From an uncultured Eubacteriales bacterium (GTDB lineage: Bacteria; Bacillota; Clostridia; Oscillospirales; Oscillospiraceae), in NCBI GenBank assembly GCA_900548615.1, contig URKW01000069.1, positions 1 through 11,644 on the forward strand: a stretch of DNA of 11,644 nt, read 5' to 3'. Each line of letters begins with the position of its first letter. The stretch's first letter is position 1. Under the pieces are notes generated by a model. The model saw only the letters and a program-made list of their open reading frames with translations, searched no databases and had not been told where the DNA came from. The position numbers and the translations under genes were made by a program. Shown here one piece after another: positions 1-6,486 of this stretch.

Positions 1-387
1 CCCCAGCCGTTTCGCCCCGTGATGGGCGGCGTGGCGGATCAGCTGGCCCACGCCATAGGTGGTGGTCTTTTCCGGGTTGCGGTTCTCGCCCACCATGGGC
101 AGTCCCGCCGCCGCAGCCATCTCCACCACGGCGGAGCCGTCCGGCAGCAGGCCGTAGCAGGCGGTGATGGCTTCGCCGTATGGCCCGGTGCAGGCCACAG
201 GCACCTGCTGCCCGCCTACCGCCGACAGAAACGCGTCCACCGTTCCCTCGCCGCCGTCGGCCACCGGAATGGCGCAGATCTCCGCTTCCGGCTCCTGTGA
301 CCGGATGGCCTCTGCCACGATCTGGCAGACCTCACGAGAGGACAGCGTGCCCTTGAAGGAATCCGGGATCAGAACATATTTGCGCAT
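1..387 (-). CDS. glxK: Glycerate kinase, N-terminal part (cut by left edge)
   Basis: Glycerate kinase of the GlxK/GarK family, which phosphorylates D-glycerate with ATP to give a phosphoglycerate for lower glycolysis in the cytoplasm. The 129 visible residues begin MRKYVLIPDSFKGTLSS, the family's N-terminal signature, followed by PVADGGEGTVDAF at about residues 42-54 and EMAAAAGLPMV at about residues 88-98, all strongly conserved in this family. The usual length is about 370-380 residues, so roughly two thirds lies beyond the window. The ATG at 387-385 is preceded by an AAAGGAG ribosome site five bases upstream. It starts 15 bp after the stop of the DUF3786-like gene on the same strand, so the two are probably one operon read from the promoter near 1049-1077. 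The family call is firm; the exact carbon phosphorylated cannot be told from sequence. Confidence 0.93.
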   Translation of the reverse strand, partial: MRKYVLIPDSFKGTLSSREVCQIVAEAIRSQEPEAEICAIPVADGGEGTVDAFLSAVGGQQVPVACTGPYGEAITACYGLLPDGSAVVEMAAAAGLPMVGENRNPEKTTTYGVGQLIRHAAHHGAKRLG

Positions 388-402
388 AGCCGCTCCTTTC
401 TT

Positions 403-1014
403 CTAGCCCAGTAGAGGGCGGCCGCCTGCCAGCCGCTCCAGCAGCAGGCCGCCCACCGTTACCGCGTCCTCCACCGTCAGGTAGTGGGCGGCGCTCTCAT
501 CCAGAAACAGCCGTCCGGACGCGGGAAATTCCTCGTCCCCGAACCACAGCCGCAGCCACAAGGGATAGCGGGGCAGGAACGGGAACCGGGCGCACAGGTC
601 GGCGTTGGAGGGCAGAAGCTCCGCGCCCAGCGCAAGGCAGCGGCGGCGCAGCTCCTCCGGCGGCAGCAGACCCAGCTGACGGCGGATCACCAGCTCTGCC
701 CGGCGGTCAAATCCGCCGCCCCGCACCATGCCGTCGGGGTACTGGGCGAAGGCCATCATCTTCCCCAACAGGGGCGTGCCGTCCGCCAGATCCAGATAAT
801 GCAGCAGCGTCAGCACGTGCCACATGTCCAGCTCCGGCGAAACGGCGAAGTCCGGGACTGTCACAGTGACGGTCTGCCCCAGACTGGGCAGGGTCAGCCG
901 TCCGCCGTCCCATGTGATGCCAGCGCGGCGGGCGATGGCCTCTGGTGCGTGCCGGGACAGCCGCTCCCGCGCTGCGGCCAGCATGCTCTCGTATTGCCGG
1001 TTGGGGGACACCAT
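403..1014 (-). CDS. DUF3786-like protein
   Basis: A 203-residue soluble protein that I recognise as resembling the DUF3786 family of Clostridia, whose biochemical role is not established. The resemblance is mainly in the C-terminal half: a FPFLPRYPLWLRLWFGDEEFPASG stretch (about residues 140-163) followed by RLFLDESAAHYLTVEDAVTVGG, plus a central WHVLTLLHYL helix (about residues 64-73). No signal peptide, membrane segment or Cys-rich cluster metal site is visible. I chose ATG 1014 because a GGAGG site lies seven bases upstream; the frame is open further upstream to 1104, but those codons run over the promoter and ribosome site. It is the first gene of a probable two-gene operon with the glycerate kinase. 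Identity is moderately sure; function is unknown. Confidence 0.75.
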   Translation of the reverse strand: MVSPNRQYESMLAAARERLSRHAPEAIARRAGITWDGGRLTLPSLGQTVTVTVPDFAVSPELDMWHVLTLLHYLDLADGTPLLGKMMAFAQYPDGMVRGGGFDRRAELVIRRQLGLLPPEELRRRCLALGAELLPSNADLCARFPFLPRYPLWLRLWFGDEEFPASGRLFLDESAAHYLTVEDAVTVGGLLLERLAGGRPLLG

Positions 1015-1048
1015 GCTCTCGCCTCCTTGCATCAAATTTCTTGAGGTC

Positions 1049-1077
1049 ATTATACTGTGCCGCCATGATTTTGGCAA
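1049..1077 (-). promoter_or_regulatory. Sigma-A promoter for the DUF3786-glycerate kinase operon
   Basis: On the minus strand TTGCCA (1077-1072) and a perfect TATAAT (1054-1049) are separated by 17 bases, which is the optimal vegetative promoter arrangement. Transcription would start near 1042, about 28 bases before the start codon at 1014, leaving room for the GGAGG ribosome site. The -35 box sits directly downstream of the terminator of the LysM/GH18 gene. Confidence 0.75.
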
Positions 1078-1114
1078 GGCAAAACCGCGCCGTGTCATTA
1101 ACACAGCGCGGTTT
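1078..1114 (-). terminator. Intrinsic terminator of the LysM/GH18 gene
   Basis: A 14-bp stem (1082-1095 with 1101-1114, one G-U pair on the transcribed strand) closes a five-base loop and begins two bases after the TAA of the LysM/GH18 gene. Read on the minus strand it ends in TTTT followed by GCC, so the U-tract is short and termination may be incomplete. Confidence 0.7.
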
Positions 1115-1116
1115 AC

Positions 1117-2400
1117 TTACGCGAGTTTTTCTACCTGAAACGCGCCGTTCAGCACCAGATAGGTCTGGGGTGCGTCACGCATCAGGTTCCACAGCCCCAC
1201 ACCTTGTAAACCGTTGTCCGCCGCCAGACGGAGCTTGGCAAGGCTGGAGCGGGCGTCCTCAAACCATACCTCGTGGACGGTACCGGTCTCCGCCGTGTAG
1301 CGGAACCATGGGGATTGGGCGGTTTCATCGTACTGAATTTCCGCCCCGTACCGCCGTGCCAGCGCCAGCGCCTCCTGCGGCGACAGGGAGGGTGCGCGGG
1401 TGATGCCCTGTCGGAAGGGCAGCGGCCAGTCGTAGCCGTAGGTGGGCACCCCCAGAAAGATCTTCTCCGGGGCCATCTCCGTCAGGGCGTAGTTCAGCAC
1501 CCGCCGTACCTGCGGCAGGGGAGCCACCGCCATGGGCGGCCCGGCGGTATAGCCCCACTCGTAGGTCATCAGCAGCACGGCGTTGGCCGCGTGGCTCAGG
1601 GCGGCGTAGTCGTGCGCCTCGTACAGAAGTCCCCGCTGCTCCGCGCTGGATTTCGGGGCCAGCGCCACGATCACCGGCCAGCCCAGCGGATTCAGCCGCT
1701 GCCGCAGCGCATCGATAAAGGCGGCGTAGGCCGCCGCCTGACGGCCCTCCAGATATTCAAAATCCACGTCCAGCCCCTGATAGCCCTTTTCCGCCATGTT
1801 GGCCGCGACGGCGTCGATAAGCGCCGCCTGCGCCGTTTCGTTTTCCAGCAGCGCCCCGCCCAGACGGCTGTCGAAGGCGCCGCTGTCCGTCAGGGTGGAC
1901 AGGTGCATCCACGGCTGCACGCCATACTGGGGCGCGGCGGCCAGCAGCGGCCCGTCGTCGGGAACCACCAGCCCTCCTTGGGACGTGACGCCGTAGGTAA
2001 AGGGCGTCAGATAGGTCATGTAGGGCAGCACCGTCCGCAGCTGCTCCTGCCGGATGAAGGTGTAGGCGTAGCCGTTGACGCCCAGCGTCCCGGACTTTTC
2101 CCCTTTCAGCGCAACGATCAGCTCCTCGTCCGGCAGAATGCGGGATCGCCCGCCCAGAAAGTAGTTGTTCTGATACAGCGACAGCACCGACACGCCCTCC
2201 CGGCGGGCGATGCCCTCCAGCGTTTCACCGGGCCGCACCACATGCACCCGCTCCGGCTCGTAGACCACCAGCGTCTGTCCCACCGCCAGCGCACCCCCGG
2301 CTGGCACCTGATTCAGCCGCCCCAGCAGCGTTACGCTGACGCCGTACTGCCGGGCAATGCCGTACAGCGTCTCTCCCGGCCGCACCACATGAATTTGCAT
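1117..2400 (-). CDS. LysM-domain GH18 glucosaminidase, SleL/YaaH-like
   Basis: A 427-residue peptidoglycan hydrolase resembling the SleL/YaaH spore-cortex N-acetylglucosaminidases. Two LysM repeats lie at about residues 2-46 and 51-97, each with VVRPGETLxGIARxxGVS. A glycosyl hydrolase 18 barrel covers about 105-425. The catalytic strand reads GLDVDFEYL (209-217), giving D211, D213 and the acid/base E215. Other family marks are MTYEWG (278-283), the LGVPTYGYDW stretch near 316-325 and GLWNL (402-406). There is no signal peptide, as in SleL proteins that act in the forespore or coat. ATG 2400 is chosen because a GAGGTG site lies six bases upstream and the protein then starts directly with LysM; upstream in-frame codons run through a terminator. 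It follows an Asn-rich lipoprotein on the same strand. Family call is strong; a role in sporulation is inferred. Confidence 0.9.
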   Translation of the reverse strand: MQIHVVRPGETLYGIARQYGVSVTLLGRLNQVPAGGALAVGQTLVVYEPERVHVVRPGETLEGIARREGVSVLSLYQNNYFLGGRSRILPDEELIVALKGEKSGTLGVNGYAYTFIRQEQLRTVLPYMTYLTPFTYGVTSQGGLVVPDDGPLLAAAPQYGVQPWMHLSTLTDSGAFDSRLGGALLENETAQAALIDAVAANMAEKGYQGLDVDFEYLEGRQAAAYAAFIDALRQRLNPLGWPVIVALAPKSSAEQRGLLYEAHDYAALSHAANAVLLMTYEWGYTAGPPMAVAPLPQVRRVLNYALTEMAPEKIFLGVPTYGYDWPLPFRQGITRAPSLSPQEALALARRYGAEIQYDETAQSPWFRYTAETGTVHEVWFEDARSSLAKLRLAADNGLQGVGLWNLMRDAPQTYLVLNGAFQVEKLA

Positions 2401-2445
2401 ATGCTTCACCTCGTGCCAGCATATGTTCTGTCCGGCAAAATCAGA

Positions 2446-2484
2446 ACGAAAACAGGGCGGAGGGACACGCCATGCCCTCCGCCC
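2446..2484 (-). terminator. Intrinsic terminator after the lipoprotein gene
   Basis: A perfect 10-bp GC-rich stem (2455-2464 with 2475-2484) closes a 10-base loop seven bases after the lipoprotein stop codon. On the minus strand it is followed by TGTTTTCGTT, a fair U-tract. It separates the lipoprotein transcript from the LysM/GH18 gene, which would then need its own promoter or read-through. Confidence 0.7.
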
Positions 2485-2491
2485 GTTCTCC

Positions 2492-2965
2492 TTATGACCA
2501 GCAGGCGTTTTCACCGTCCAGCAAAAAGCCGTCCGTGTCATGGACAAAGCCGTTGTCCAGCATCTGCCGCCACGTGGCGGTGCCGCTGGCGCCGCGGTTG
2601 CCCGTCATGCTGTCCCACACCGTGGGCGGGAACTGCTGAGCGTCCTCCATCAGCTCCTCGCCCACGCCGCCGAAGGTGCTGCCGTGGTTGTTGTTGAAGG
2701 CGTCGTCGTTGCCCCTGTCGCGGTACGTGCCGTAGCTGCTGCGGCCATTCCGGGCCGCGCCGTTGCTGTCGGTCAGCCCATCGTTCACGGTACCGTTGTC
2801 CTTGTCGGCGTCATTGTTATCGTTGGTGCTGTTGTTCTTGTCGCCGTTGGTGGTGTTGTTGCTGTTGCTGCCGGGGCGGTTGGTGTTGTTCTTGTTCTCG
2901 CCGCAGCCTGCCAGCGCCAGCATCAGCAGCGCCGCCATCAGCAGCGCCATCACTTTTTTCGTCAT
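2492..2965 (-). CDS. Asn/Asp-rich lipoprotein of unknown function
   Basis: A 157-residue protein exported and lipid-anchored by a type II signal peptide: a MTKK start, a hydrophobic core at residues 5-19 and the lipobox LAGC with the acylated Cys at 21. Residues 22-70 form a low-complexity linker made almost only of Asn, Asp, Thr, Lys, Ser and Gly, probably a flexible spacer across the cell wall. The C-terminal part (about 95-157) has a more ordinary composition, with a FPPTVWDSM stretch and a WRQMLDNGFVHDTDGFLLDG end, and is the likely functional domain; I do not recognise it. ATG 2965 has a GGAGG site seven bases upstream. It lies upstream of the LysM/GH18 hydrolase on the same strand, which hints at a cell-envelope or sporulation role, but that is inference only. 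Confidence 0.85.
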   Translation of the reverse strand: MTKKVMALLMAALLMLALAGCGENKNNTNRPGSNSNNTTNGDKNNSTNDNNDADKDNGTVNDGLTDSNGAARNGRSSYGTYRDRGNDDAFNNNHGSTFGGVGEELMEDAQQFPPTVWDSMTGNRGASGTATWRQMLDNGFVHDTDGFLLDGENACWS

Positions 2966-3069
2966 GTCCCATCCTCCTTTTTATCAAATTTTCCGGGCAC
3001 AGTGCTTTGCGTGCCGTGTGTAGTATGGTCGATTTTCGGCGAAACTACCGGCTGTAACTTCTCCCAGCG

Positions 3070-3098
3070 TTGCATTTTGCTGTGAGCTGTGGTAAAAT
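3070..3098 (+). promoter_or_regulatory. Possible promoter for the uridine phosphorylase operon
   Basis: TTGCAT (3070-3075) and TAAAAT (3093-3098) are 17 bases apart on the plus strand in an AT-rich gap. The -10 box is good and the -35 box weak. Transcription from here gives a leader of about 75 bases. A second possible -10, TACAAT at 3122-3127, lacks a clear -35. The rest of the 213-bp gap (2966-3178) holds the divergent lipoprotein leader, in which I could not place a promoter. Confidence 0.4.
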
Positions 3099-3178
3099 AA
3101 TAATCTATTCATTGAAGAGAATACAATTTGTAATATCAAACATACTTACAACGTTCTGTTATCATTTGGAGGAGTATT

Positions 3179-3955
3179 ATGCAAAAGCTGGAAAAACAGT
3201 TTCATATTCGCTGCGTAGAGGGCGATGTGGGCCGCTACGTGATCCTGCCCGGCGATCCCGGCCGGTGCGAGAAGATCGCCGCGCTGTTTGACGACGCGCA
3301 TTTCGTGTCCCAGAATCGGGAATATACCATCTATACCGGCACGTTGCTGGGGGAAAAGGTGTCCGTCTGCTCCACCGGCATCGGCGGGCCCTCTGCCTCC
3401 ATCGCCATGGAGGAGCTGCACAACATCGGCGCGGATACCTTCATCCGGGTGGGCACCTGCGGCGGCATCGACCTTGACGTCCGCAGCGGCGATGTGGTCA
3501 TCGCCACCGGCGCTGTCCGCTTCGAGCATACCAGCCGGGAATACGCGCCCATCGAGTATCCGGCGGTGGCGAATTTTGAGGTGACTACCGCGCTGGTGCA
3601 GGCAGCCAAAACACTGGGCAAGCGCACGCAGGTGGGCGTGGTGCAGTGCAAGGATTCCTTCTACGGTCAGCATTCCCCGGCCCGCATGCCGGTATCCTAT
3701 GAGCTGCTGAACAAGTGGGAGGCGTGGAAGCGCCTGCATGTAAAGGCCAGCGAAATGGAGTCCGCCGCCCTGTTCGTGGTGGCCGACGCGCTGAACTGCC
3801 GCTGCGGCAGCTGCTTCCACGTGATCTGGAATCAGGAGCGGGAAGCCGCCGGTCTGGATCAGGACATGAACGAGGATACCACCTCCGCCGTCACCGTGGG
3901 TGTGGAGGCGCTGAAGCTGCTGATCCAGCAGGATCGGGCAGCCTGCGGAAAGTAA
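3179..3955 (+). CDS. udp: Uridine phosphorylase
   Basis: Cytoplasmic nucleoside phosphorylase that cleaves uridine with phosphate to uracil and ribose 1-phosphate in pyrimidine salvage. It is a 258-residue NP-I family protein of normal length. Visible motifs are PGDPGR (24-29, phosphate site), STGIGGPS (65-72), RVGTCGG (90-96, phosphate-binding Arg90) and EMES (192-195, ribose-binding Glu/Met of the family). The alignment by eye to E. coli Udp is continuous, including FAPLEFPAVADFE-like sequence at 122-134. The loop around 158-170 (KDSFYGQHSPARM) replaces the E. coli QERYDTYSG segment, so base preference might differ slightly. The start has a strong GGAGGAG site. The GlsB/YeaQ gene follows 12 bp downstream and both share the terminator at 4212-4250. 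Confidence 0.92.
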   Translation: MQKLEKQFHIRCVEGDVGRYVILPGDPGRCEKIAALFDDAHFVSQNREYTIYTGTLLGEKVSVCSTGIGGPSASIAMEELHNIGADTFIRVGTCGGIDLDVRSGDVVIATGAVRFEHTSREYAPIEYPAVANFEVTTALVQAAKTLGKRTQVGVVQCKDSFYGQHSPARMPVSYELLNKWEAWKRLHVKASEMESAALFVVADALNCRCGSCFHVIWNQEREAAGLDQDMNEDTTSAVTVGVEALKLLIQQDRAACGK

Positions 3956-3967
3956 GGAGAAGAAACG

Positions 3968-4198
3968 ATGCTTTGGTCTCTTATCGTCGGCGGTATTATC
4001 GGCTGGCTGGCCGGAAAGCTGATGAACAGCAAGGGCGGCATCCTGCGCAACATCATTCTGGGCATCGTGGGCAGCGGCGTAGGCAACTGGCTGGCGGGCG
4101 CCATCGGACTGGTGGCCCGGAACTCGCTGGGCTCGTTCCTCATCGGCGTAGGCGGCGCCTGCGTGGTGATCCTGATTTGCCGGTGGCTGTTCAAGTAA
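3968..4198 (+). CDS. GlsB/YeaQ/YmgE family small membrane protein
   Basis: A 76-residue Gly-rich integral membrane protein of the GlsB/YeaQ/YmgE (transglycosylase-associated) family, linked in other bacteria to envelope stress but without a proven biochemical activity. Three hydrophobic segments are visible at about residues 2-18 (with the family signature GGIIGWLAGKLM), 26-48 (NIILGIVGSGVGNWLAG) and 53-74. ATG 3968 lies six bases after an AGGAGA site, 12 bp behind udp, so it is probably translated from the same message. It is followed at once by the perfect hairpin terminator, making it the last gene of the operon. Family call is firm; a functional link to uridine salvage is not evident. Confidence 0.9.
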   Translation: MLWSLIVGGIIGWLAGKLMNSKGGILRNIILGIVGSGVGNWLAGAIGLVARNSLGSFLIGVGGACVVILICRWLFK

Positions 4199-4211
4199 AC
4201 GGAAAACACAT

Positions 4212-4250
4212 AAAAAGTGGCTTTCATCCGTGGATGAAAGCCACTTTTTT
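4212..4250 (+). terminator. Intrinsic terminator of the udp operon
   Basis: A perfect 18-bp inverted repeat (4212-4229 with 4232-4249) with only two bases between the arms, in practice a four-base or larger loop. The arms have A-rich and T-rich outer ends, and TTTTTT follows the stem on the plus strand. It lies 13 bases after the stop of the GlsB/YeaQ gene. It could also stop transcription arriving from the right. Confidence 0.9.
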
Positions 4251-4271
4251 CGACAAATTTTGATTTTCCTC

Positions 4272-4300
4272 TTACATTCTCTCGAAAAATGTGCTATACT
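4272..4300 (+). promoter_or_regulatory. Extended -10 promoter of the carD-like gene
   Basis: TGCTATACT (4292-4300) is an extended -10 element with a good TATACT box; TTACAT at 4272-4277 gives only a weak -35 at 17-base spacing. Transcription would start near 4307, giving a leader of about 74 bases that carries the hairpin at 4321-4346. Confidence 0.65.
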
Positions 4301-4320
4301 ATTGGCAATAAATGTAAGGC

Positions 4321-4346
4321 GCATGGCCGTTGGGCCGTGCTTTTTT
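4321..4346 (+). promoter_or_regulatory. Terminator-like hairpin in the carD leader (possible attenuator)
   Basis: GCATGGCC (4321-4328) pairs with GGCCGTGC (4333-4340) through a GTTG loop, eight base pairs with one G-U, and six T residues follow directly. It lies after the extended -10 promoter and before the ribosome site at about 4371-4376, so it would stop or delay polymerase inside the leader. No alternative antiterminator stem is obvious in the 14 bases upstream. Confidence 0.55.
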
Positions 4347-4380
4347 CCGTGTTTTGTTACAGTGAGAGAGAGGAGAAGCA

Positions 4381-4893
4381 ATGTTTGCAGCAGGAGATCT
4401 GGTCATTTACGGCGGCGAGGGCGTCTGCCGGGTGGAGAGCGTGGGAATGCCGGAGACAGAGGGCATCGACAAAACGAAGGCCTACTACACCCTGTCCCCG
4501 CTGTACCGCACCGGACAGGTGATGACGCCGGTGGACACCGGCGTGCTGATGCGCCCGGTGATGACTCCTGCGGAGGCGGACGCTTTTCTGACGGCGCTGC
4601 CGGAGCTTCCGGCGGAGGAGCCCGCAGGCGCCAGCCAGCGGGCCATCAAGGATCACTATCACGCGGTGGTAACGTCCTATGACTGCGGCCGCATGGCGGC
4701 CATGATAAAATACACCTGCCAGCGCCGCCGCACTGCCCAGCAGCGGGGCCGCAAGGTCAGCCAGCTGGACGAGCGGTATCTGCGCCGGGCGGAGGATCAG
4801 CTGTACGGCGAGCTGGCGGTGGCGCTGGGCATCGACCGGCAGGAGGTCTGCCAGTATATCCAGAAAGATTACCCGGCGTGGCCGGAGGAATAA
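4381..4893 (+). CDS. carD: CarD/CdnL family transcription regulator
   Basis: A 170-residue protein of the CarD_TRCF family. In characterised members the N-terminal domain binds the RNA polymerase beta subunit and the C-terminal helical domain contacts promoter DNA to stabilise open complexes. Residues 1-60 show the RNAP-interacting fold: MFAAGDLVIYGGEGVCRVESV, then YYTLSPLYRTGQVMTPVDT. Residues 61-165 form the predicted helical DNA-contact part, with a basic stretch CQRRRTAQQRGRKVS near 113-127. Length agrees with clostridial CarD proteins. ATG 4381 has a GAGAGGAG site. It is a single-gene unit with an extended -10 promoter, a leader hairpin and its own terminator. It could equally be named CdnL-like; the family is clear, the regulon is not. 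Confidence 0.88.
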   Translation: MFAAGDLVIYGGEGVCRVESVGMPETEGIDKTKAYYTLSPLYRTGQVMTPVDTGVLMRPVMTPAEADAFLTALPELPAEEPAGASQRAIKDHYHAVVTSYDCGRMAAMIKYTCQRRRTAQQRGRKVSQLDERYLRRAEDQLYGELAVALGIDRQEVCQYIQKDYPAWPEE

Positions 4894-4929
4894 TAAAAAG
4901 CGGGATGCACAGCATCCCGCTTTTTATTA
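4891..4929. terminator. Bidirectional terminator shared by carD and the decarboxylase gene
   Basis: A perfect 18-bp stem (4891-4908 with 4912-4929) with an ACA loop and T-rich flanks in both directions lies between two convergent genes. The stop codons of both genes (4891-4893 plus; 4927-4929 minus) are inside the stem, so there is no spare sequence between the genes. Confidence 0.9.
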
Positions 4930-6138
4930 TTCCGTTTCCACCCTACCGTCGCCGTAGACCAGCAGCTCCCGGGGCGGCTGATGGCTGGAAAAGCGCTGGG
5001 CCGTCAGGGTGCAGGCGTAGGCTCCGGCGTTGCGGACTTCGATCAGATCGCCTACCGCCAGCTCCGGGCCGGTAAAGTCCTCCGTCAGCACGTCGGCGGC
5101 GCAGCACAGATTGCCCACAATGTCCACCGTCTCCGTCCGGCTTTCGTCGCCGTGGGCGATGATGGGGAAGGCCCACTCCGAGGTGAACAGCGGCTCGTAG
5201 GGCGCGGGAGTCCCGCCGCCAAGCTCGTGGCGCAGCATGGCCGCCAGTGCCGGCTTTTGCAGACCGTTCATGCAGTTCTCCGCGATCACGTAGGTCTTGC
5301 CGCGGGAGAATTTTTTGTCCACTACCCGCAGCCAGTAGGTTCCGGCCTGCGCGGTGGGGAAGCGGCCGGTCTCGATCATCAGCCGGGCTTTCCACGTGGC
5401 ATCGTTGTCGGCAGCGATGGCGTCGGTATACGTCCGCAGGTGGGCAAGGTTCATGGGCTGTTCAAAGGCTGCGTCATAGGCCACGCCTACGCCGCTGCCG
5501 AAGTTGACATAACGCATCTCACAGTCCAGCGCCGCATGTACCCTCTTGGCCAGCGCCCAGCTGTCCCGGTAGCAGCCGCCCAGCACGTCCGCGTCCAGAT
5601 TCTGGGACTTCAGGTGCACGTGGATGCCCTCCACCGTCACGGGCAGGTCGTCCAGCAGCGCCTTCAGCTGGGGCAGCTCCTCCTCGTTGACGCCGAACTT
5701 ACTGCTGGTTCCCGCGCCGCCGCCCATACCGAAGGCGGGGTTCATCCGCACACCGATGGCTCGCCGCTGCCCTTTCCGGCGGCACAGCGCACCGATACGC
5801 GCCACCTCGCCCAGCGAGTCGGCGATGATCTCGCCCCCGTCCCATGCCGCTTCCAGTGCTGCGTCGGATTTCCCGGCAGCGGAGAAGAAAATGTCCTCCT
5901 TCGCCATGCCGCATGTTCGGCTCAGCAGCACTTCCGGGGCAGAGGCGGCGTCCGCGCCCAGCCCCAGCGCCGCCAGCGCCCGCACCACCGGCGGGAACGG
6001 GTTGGCCTTGATGGAGTACAGCAGGTCATATTGGGGGAAGGTCTGGCGCAGCGTCTCCACCTGCGCTTTCATGATGTCGTATTCGTAGAGGTAACAGGGC
6101 GCGTTCTCCCGCGCCAGCGTCAGAATGTGCTCGTTCAT
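4927..6138 (-). CDS. Fold-type III PLP-dependent amino acid decarboxylase (LysA/PvsE-like)
   Basis: A 403-residue cytoplasmic decarboxylase of the diaminopimelate/ornithine decarboxylase superfamily, which removes the alpha-carboxyl of a basic amino acid using pyridoxal phosphate. Visible marks: YSIKAN (41-46) with the PLP-binding Lys44; MNPAFGMGGGAGTSSKFGV (132-150); HVHLKSQ (173-179) where classical members have HIGSQ; ETGRF (256-260); GNLCCAADVL (342-351) carrying the active-site Cys position; and GAYACTL (372-378). The FG-GGGAGTSSKFG motif and modified HxH loop look more like PvsE/AmcB-type biosynthetic decarboxylases than housekeeping LysA, so the substrate is uncertain. ATG 6138 has a GGAGGAG site seven bases upstream. 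It lies 20 bp after the MGMT-like gene and ends in the terminator shared with carD. Confidence 0.85.
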   Translation of the reverse strand: MNEHILTLARENAPCYLYEYDIMKAQVETLRQTFPQYDLLYSIKANPFPPVVRALAALGLGADAASAPEVLLSRTCGMAKEDIFFSAAGKSDAALEAAWDGGEIIADSLGEVARIGALCRRKGQRRAIGVRMNPAFGMGGGAGTSSKFGVNEEELPQLKALLDDLPVTVEGIHVHLKSQNLDADVLGGCYRDSWALAKRVHAALDCEMRYVNFGSGVGVAYDAAFEQPMNLAHLRTYTDAIAADNDATWKARLMIETGRFPTAQAGTYWLRVVDKKFSRGKTYVIAENCMNGLQKPALAAMLRHELGGGTPAPYEPLFTSEWAFPIIAHGDESRTETVDIVGNLCCAADVLTEDFTGPELAVGDLIEVRNAGAYACTLTAQRFSSHQPPRELLVYGDGRVETE

Positions 6139-6158
6139 GGTGATGCTCCTCCGTTCTG

Positions 6159-6458
6159 TTATTCGCCCTGCCACAGAAAGCGGGCCATGTCCACGGTGCC
6201 GTTGGCCCGGAAGGCTACGCCCTCCGCTTCCAGCAGCGTTTGCTGCTCCGGCCAGTGGGGCGCGGTGCGTCCCGCGCGGTTCACCACCCGGTGACAGGGG
6301 TAGTCGCCGTACAGCGCGGCATTGCTGAGGACTTTTCCCACCAGCCGGGCGTTTTTCTCCCGACCAATGAGCCGGGCGATCTCGCCGTAGGAGCAGACCC
6401 GCCCCTCCGGGATCTCCGCCACCACTGACAGGATCTCATACACAAGTCCCTCGTTCAC
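6159..6458 (-). CDS. Single-domain MGMT-family protein with alkyl-acceptor Cys
   Basis: A 99-residue protein consisting only of the DNA-binding/active-site domain of O6-alkylguanine-DNA alkyltransferases. It has PEGRVCSYGEIARLIG (17-32, helix-turn-helix region), RLVGKVLSNA (38-47) and PCHRVV (54-59) with Cys55 in the alkyl-acceptor position. Alkyltransferase-like proteins of this size usually have Trp or Ala here, so this one may be a true, minimal transferase or a sensor. The start is taken as GTG 6458: AGGAGG lies nine bases upstream, whereas the in-frame ATG at 6488-6486 overlaps the -10 box and cannot be in the message. It heads an operon with the PLP decarboxylase 20 bp downstream. Confidence 0.82.
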   Translation of the reverse strand: MNEGLVYEILSVVAEIPEGRVCSYGEIARLIGREKNARLVGKVLSNAALYGDYPCHRVVNRAGRTAPHWPEQQTLLEAEGVAFRANGTVDMARFLWQGE

Positions 6459-6486
6459 CGCACCGCACCTCCTTTGGCTTTGTGTC

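Noticed and set aside
2401..2450. Possible sporulation sigma-factor -10 (CATATGCT) before the LysM/GH18 gene
   Set aside because: A suitable -35 at the correct spacing for sigma-E, sigma-G or sigma-K was not found, so no promoter is called.
1273..2697. Long plus-strand open frame of about 470 codons opposite the LysM/GH18 gene
   Set aside because: It is the complement of a clear GH18 protein with correct motifs and ribosome site; its composition (very rich in Gln, Arg, His and Gly) is typical of an antisense shadow in GC-rich DNA.
2763..2900. Tandem repeat or CRISPR-like array in the GTTGTTGTT-rich stretch
   Set aside because: It is the reverse complement of Asn/Asp-rich codons of the lipoprotein linker, without repeat-spacer structure.
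3146..4381. Minus-strand open frame opposite udp and the GlsB/YeaQ gene
   Set aside because: It spans an 18-bp terminator and two well-supported plus-strand genes and has no family features.
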